From CAWCUK01 sp963798775 (GTDB taxonomy: Bacteria > Bacteroidota > Ignavibacteria > Ignavibacteriales > Ignavibacteriaceae), in assembly GCA_963798775.1 (NCBI GenBank), contig CAWCUK010000001.1:744001-808000 (forward strand): DNA of 64,000 bases. The letters run 5' to 3'. Below the pieces are notes generated by a model that searched no databases, was not told where the DNA came from, and worked only from the letters and a program-made list of their open reading frames with translations. Both the position numbers and the translations under genes were made by a program. Below, in pieces: positions 61,086 through 64,000 of the stretch. Numbering within the stretch: the first letter of the stretch is position 1; the number at the start of each line of letters is the position of its first letter.

Positions 61086-63098
61086 TTAGAAGGCTTCTCC
61101 AATACCAAAATGAACTTCTAATTGGCCCCAAAACGGTTTATTAACAATCCAGTCTTTATTTTCGGGATTATAAATTTTATAGGCAAAATCTAATCTAAAG
61201 GGCGCAATTTTAGTATAATATCTCAAACCAATTCCGGCATCCAAAGCAACTTCATCGTAACGAAACTGCTGATAACCGAGCCATGTATTTCCGTAGTCGG
61301 TAAAAAACACCGTCCCGAAATTTTCTAAATAACGGAAACGAACTTCAAAAGAACCTTCAAGTAAAAAAGTTCCGCCTTTAACATTAGTATTTTGGGTTGT
61401 TACACCAAGAATAACAGGCGTACCTTTCGGTACTAATTGATTAGTCCTCCAGCCTCGGACCGAATTACTTCCGCCGGCATAAAAAGTTCTGTTTATCGGT
61501 ATTCCGGAATAATCACCATAAAACGCATGTACATAACCTAGTTTTAATTTTGTGGCAAATATATTATTGCGCTTTCTATCAAATGCCCAATAATTTGTAT
61601 TATTTAATACAGCACGATAAAAAATTGCTCCCTCATAAGTTCGTCCGGAAACTTGGTCAACTAAATATGGAAGTGAATTTGCCTCTTCCAGCTGTAAAGT
61701 TAAAATATATCCTCTGGTTGGAAATAAGATATTATCGGTAGTATTTGATCCAACTTCGCCTCCGATTGCGGAAAGAATTTTACTTGATAAACTGTCGTTT
61801 AAAGTTCTGTAAACTTCATTGCTCTGCTCAATATTATAATATGTGCTTAAAATATTTATAAATGTATATCGTGGAAGTTCAAATTCGAAGGTTAATTTTG
61901 AACCGTAAACCGTATTATTATATCGTTGTTGTTTTTGGATTGTAGCATAATTTTCCCATTTACCAAAAATTGGTTTACTGAAAAGATACGGCTGTTCAAT
62001 TGTTATTCTCGAATCTACATAACCTAATAATGTCGTATCACGAAAAGAAAATTTTTTAATAAGATTACTAATATCGGCATTAAAAATATCTTGAACCCCA
62101 AATGAATTTGAGAAAGTGAATTTTCGGGCGTTTCCTAAAAAGTTTTTTCTTATGTAAGTGAAACCCAAACCAACATTAAACGCGTTCTGCTGATTATTTA
62201 CAATAATTTCCGGCGAAAGTTCATTCAAAAGTCCAATATTTCCTTCAAGCTTTAATGGAACACGATTACCGGATGTATCATCTTCAATACTTGTAAGAAT
62301 AACAGAGTTAAATAACCCGGTACGGAATAGCCTTACCTGACTATTTCTTATTTTTTCAAGATTATAATATTCGCCGGTTTTAATTCCGGTAATATCGCGG
62401 AGAAGATTTTCTTTAACTAATCCGGCACCCTCACCTTTTTTATTTACAATTACGGTATCTATTTTATACCTGGTATTTGGGGAAAAGAAAACACGGAGAT
62501 CCGCCCGGTTTACGGATGTATCTTCCCACACAACTGTACTATCAAAATTGGCCAGCATATATCCATTATTAAGCAATACAGAAATAGCCGATTGAATTTT
62601 TTTTTCCAGTTCGGTTTGGCTATAGCGCTGGGTTGTATCTATAGTTAATTCTTCATTAAAATTTTTAGTCACCGGCTCCGGAACTGTGTCTATTCCGAGA
62701 ACAGTTAAATTTCTATTTATTGCCGGATCATTTTCATTTATAATATAATTTAAATTGACTTCGGCATCCGCGGTATCAACATCATAATTATATGAAACTT
62801 TGGCTTCAAAAAAACCGTTGTTTGTGTAGAATTCTTTTAAAGCTTTCAAATCGATAGAAATATAATTAGAATCAAAATATACAGGTTCTTTACCAAGACT
62901 AGTGAATGAATTAAGAAATTTCCAAAACCACCATGGCGTTTCTTCGGAGTATATTACGTCTTGCAATGTAGAAGAGGAGAAAGCATCATTTCCTTTGAAG
63001 TTAATTGAATTTAGTTCGTAACGCACACCCGGTTCCTGCGCAAAAACAGCAGATGATAAAATTAAAACATAAATAATTAATAAAATTTTCTTAATCAT
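61086..63098 (-). CDS. Omp85-family outer-membrane protein, copy 1
   Basis: 670 residues, a clear paralogue of the downstream gene along its whole length: SEETPWWFWKF, KEPVYFDS, NGFFEAKVSY, the barrel motif AGGSNSVRGWRTNQL and the end LEVHFGIGEAF. It has a signal peptide (about 1-20). Neither copy is truncated, so both may work. True BamA is usually longer with five POTRA domains, so these fit a TamA-like or specialised role better. Confidence 0.9.
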   Translation of the reverse strand: MIKKILLIIYVLILSSAVFAQEPGVRYELNSINFKGNDAFSSSTLQDVIYSEETPWWFWKFLNSFTSLGKEPVYFDSNYISIDLKALKEFYTNNGFFEAKVSYNYDVDTADAEVNLNYIINENDPAINRNLTVLGIDTVPEPVTKNFNEELTIDTTQRYSQTELEKKIQSAISVLLNNGYMLANFDSTVVWEDTSVNRADLRVFFSPNTRYKIDTVIVNKKGEGAGLVKENLLRDITGIKTGEYYNLEKIRNSQVRLFRTGLFNSVILTSIEDDTSGNRVPLKLEGNIGLLNELSPEIIVNNQQNAFNVGLGFTYIRKNFLGNARKFTFSNSFGVQDIFNADISNLIKKFSFRDTTLLGYVDSRITIEQPYLFSKPIFGKWENYATIQKQQRYNNTVYGSKLTFEFELPRYTFINILSTYYNIEQSNEVYRTLNDSLSSKILSAIGGEVGSNTTDNILFPTRGYILTLQLEEANSLPYLVDQVSGRTYEGAIFYRAVLNNTNYWAFDRKRNNIFATKLKLGYVHAFYGDYSGIPINRTFYAGGSNSVRGWRTNQLVPKGTPVILGVTTQNTNVKGGTFLLEGSFEVRFRYLENFGTVFFTDYGNTWLGYQQFRYDEVALDAGIGLRYYTKIAPFRLDFAYKIYNPENKDWIVNKPFWGQLEVHFGIGEAF

Positions 63099-63129
63099 GG
63101 ATTCGGCTTTTTATCCTATAACAATAAAC

Positions 63130-63759
63130 TTAATATTGAAGTTCAATATCTTTTTGAACTAGAGCAAGATTAGGATAATCTCTTTTAAATTTACCTATAA
63201 AGAAGGATTTTACAGCGGGAACATCAATATTTTCCGATATGTAAAGTGAGATTTTTTTTTCGTTTTCGGTTATAAGATGCGCATAATAAGTTTTTTTTTC
63301 TTTAAAATTTATTATATAAGAAAAAACTTCTCCTCCTCCGCTCCCCTGGAAAAAATCCTGAGAATTATAATACATCAGTTCGTGATTTATCCCGGCAATT
63401 TTAATTTTTTGAACGAGAGCTTTCTGAAAAGAACCGTTTAATAAATTCGTAACAAATTTATTTTCAAAATTCGCGCTATTTTTTTTTAATAAAGCAAATT
63501 TAATTCCCCATTCCAAAGTATCTTGAATCTCTTCGCCGGCAACAATTTCTGTAGCAGCAGTATCAGCATCAAAATTTCCCCGCACCGCGTATTTTACATT
63601 TTCTCCTAATTTATCTTTAGCAATTTGCGTTACAACTTTAGGATTATTGAGATCATTATAATTCATTTGTTTTTCATTATCCGAAGAATTTTTTCCGCAT
63701 GAATAGAGAATAATAATAAAGAAACACGTAATATAGAACAGCAATTTATTTAATAACAA
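63130..63759 (-). CDS. predicted lipoprotein of unknown function
   Basis: 209 residues with a hydrophobic N-terminus and lipobox LYSCG, so it is probably a membrane-anchored lipoprotein. The start is likely a TTG at 63759, overlapping the end of the L,D-transpeptidase-like gene by 14 bp; another TTG lies five codons later. The mature part alternates strands, with no motif I recognise. It lies 31 bp upstream of the Omp85 pair and may belong with it. Confidence 0.7.
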   Translation of the reverse strand: MLLNKLLFYITCFFIIILYSCGKNSSDNEKQMNYNDLNNPKVVTQIAKDKLGENVKYAVRGNFDADTAATEIVAGEEIQDTLEWGIKFALLKKNSANFENKFVTNLLNGSFQKALVQKIKIAGINHELMYYNSQDFFQGSGGGEVFSYIINFKEKKTYYAHLITENEKKISLYISENIDVPAVKSFFIGKFKRDYPNLALVQKDIELQY

Positions 63760-64000
63760 CTTCAGTTCCTTTCTTAACTACCGAATATAATTCGTCAATA
63801 CTTTCATTACTTACCGCAATAGAGCCGTTCGTCCAATTATATACAAAAGGAAGATATTTAAAAATATAATTTAATCTGCCTATTCCGTGAATTCCTATGT
63901 CATCACCAAGAGCGGTATTAGAATTCGGACAATTACCGTAATAAAATTCAAACCGAAGCTGGTCATATTCGTCTTGATTTATGATTCCTTTTCGCAAGGC
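63746..64000 (-). CDS. L,D-transpeptidase (YkuD)-like protein, partial, catalytic Cys replaced
   Basis: Only the C-terminal 84 residues are in the window; the gene runs off the right edge. The segment DIGIHGIG followed by NWTNGSIAVSNESIDELYSVVKKGTEVVI matches the end of a YkuD/ErfK domain. In that group the nucleophile is the Cys of W-T-x-G-C-I-A-V; here the codon is TCT, Ser. The His of IHG is present. Active enzymes crosslink peptidoglycan; this one may be inactive or altered. Confidence 0.75.
   Translation of the reverse strand, partial: ALRKGIINQDEYDQLRFEFYYGNCPNSNTALGDDIGIHGIGRLNYIFKYLPFVYNWTNGSIAVSNESIDELYSVVKKGTEVVIK

Overview
The window is a low-GC chromosomal segment from a Bacteroidota/Chlorobi-group bacterium, most likely an Ignavibacteria-type organism. 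The evidence is a type IX secretion C-terminal domain with an NFPNPFNPST motif, a DUF3098 protein, few strong Shine-Dalgarno sites, frequent TTG starts, and a core gene set typical of that group. No insertion sequence, prophage or CRISPR array was found.

Region 1 (1-6.4 kb, minus strand) holds housekeeping genes: dnaE (runs off the left edge), dut, a flippase, nadC, a thioesterase and accA. Region 2 (6.35-20.8 kb, minus) is one long Wzx/Wzy-type surface polysaccharide operon: Wzz, glycosyltransferases, Wzx, Wzy, a WbaP-type initiating phosphoglycosyl transferase, a polyprenol-phosphate mannosyltransferase-like gene, and a glycosyltransferase fused to a degenerate phosphoglycosyl transferase. 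All single-base frameshifts I see, plus one in-frame stop, lie between 1 and about 10.1 kb. They hit five genes, including the essential dnaE, so local consensus errors are the simplest explanation.

Region 3 (20.8-31.7 kb) begins with a structured leader before a small unknown gene. Next comes a compact candidate small RNA with a consensus promoter and terminator, then a DUF3098 protein, an orphan microcompartment vertex protein (EutN/CcmL) and dprA. On the minus strand follow rarA, ftsB-like, ddl, a class II aldolase, a Gfo/Idh/MocA oxidoreductase, metF, a penicillin acylase family protein and a small membrane protein. Region 4 (31.8-37.35 kb, minus) is a complete rRNA operon, 16S-tRNA-Ile-tRNA-Ala-23S-5S, with two tandem promoters and a terminator.

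Region 5 (37.5-42.3 kb, minus) carries an SLBB polysaccharide export protein, rfbB, a predicted outer-membrane protein and a secreted transglutaminase. Region 6 (42.4-49.5 kb, plus) is the most unusual part: a tight seven-gene operon of a T9SS cargo, a PqqD-like peptide chaperone, an ATP-grasp ligase, a fold-III PLP decarboxylase with a leader-peptide-like N-terminus, a urea-transporter/M23-peptidase fusion, a TPR protein and a predicted outer-membrane protein. It looks like an uncharacterised amino-acid or peptide modification and envelope system.

Region 7 (49.6-64 kb) has anmK, an RmlD-like reductase and nfo on the plus strand. The minus strand has a DUF1460 amidase-like protein, dnaB, a family 4 uracil-DNA glycosylase, coaBC, rpoZ, gmk, yicC, two tandem Omp85-type proteins, a lipoprotein and an L,D-transpeptidase-like gene that runs off the right edge and has Ser where the catalytic Cys is expected.
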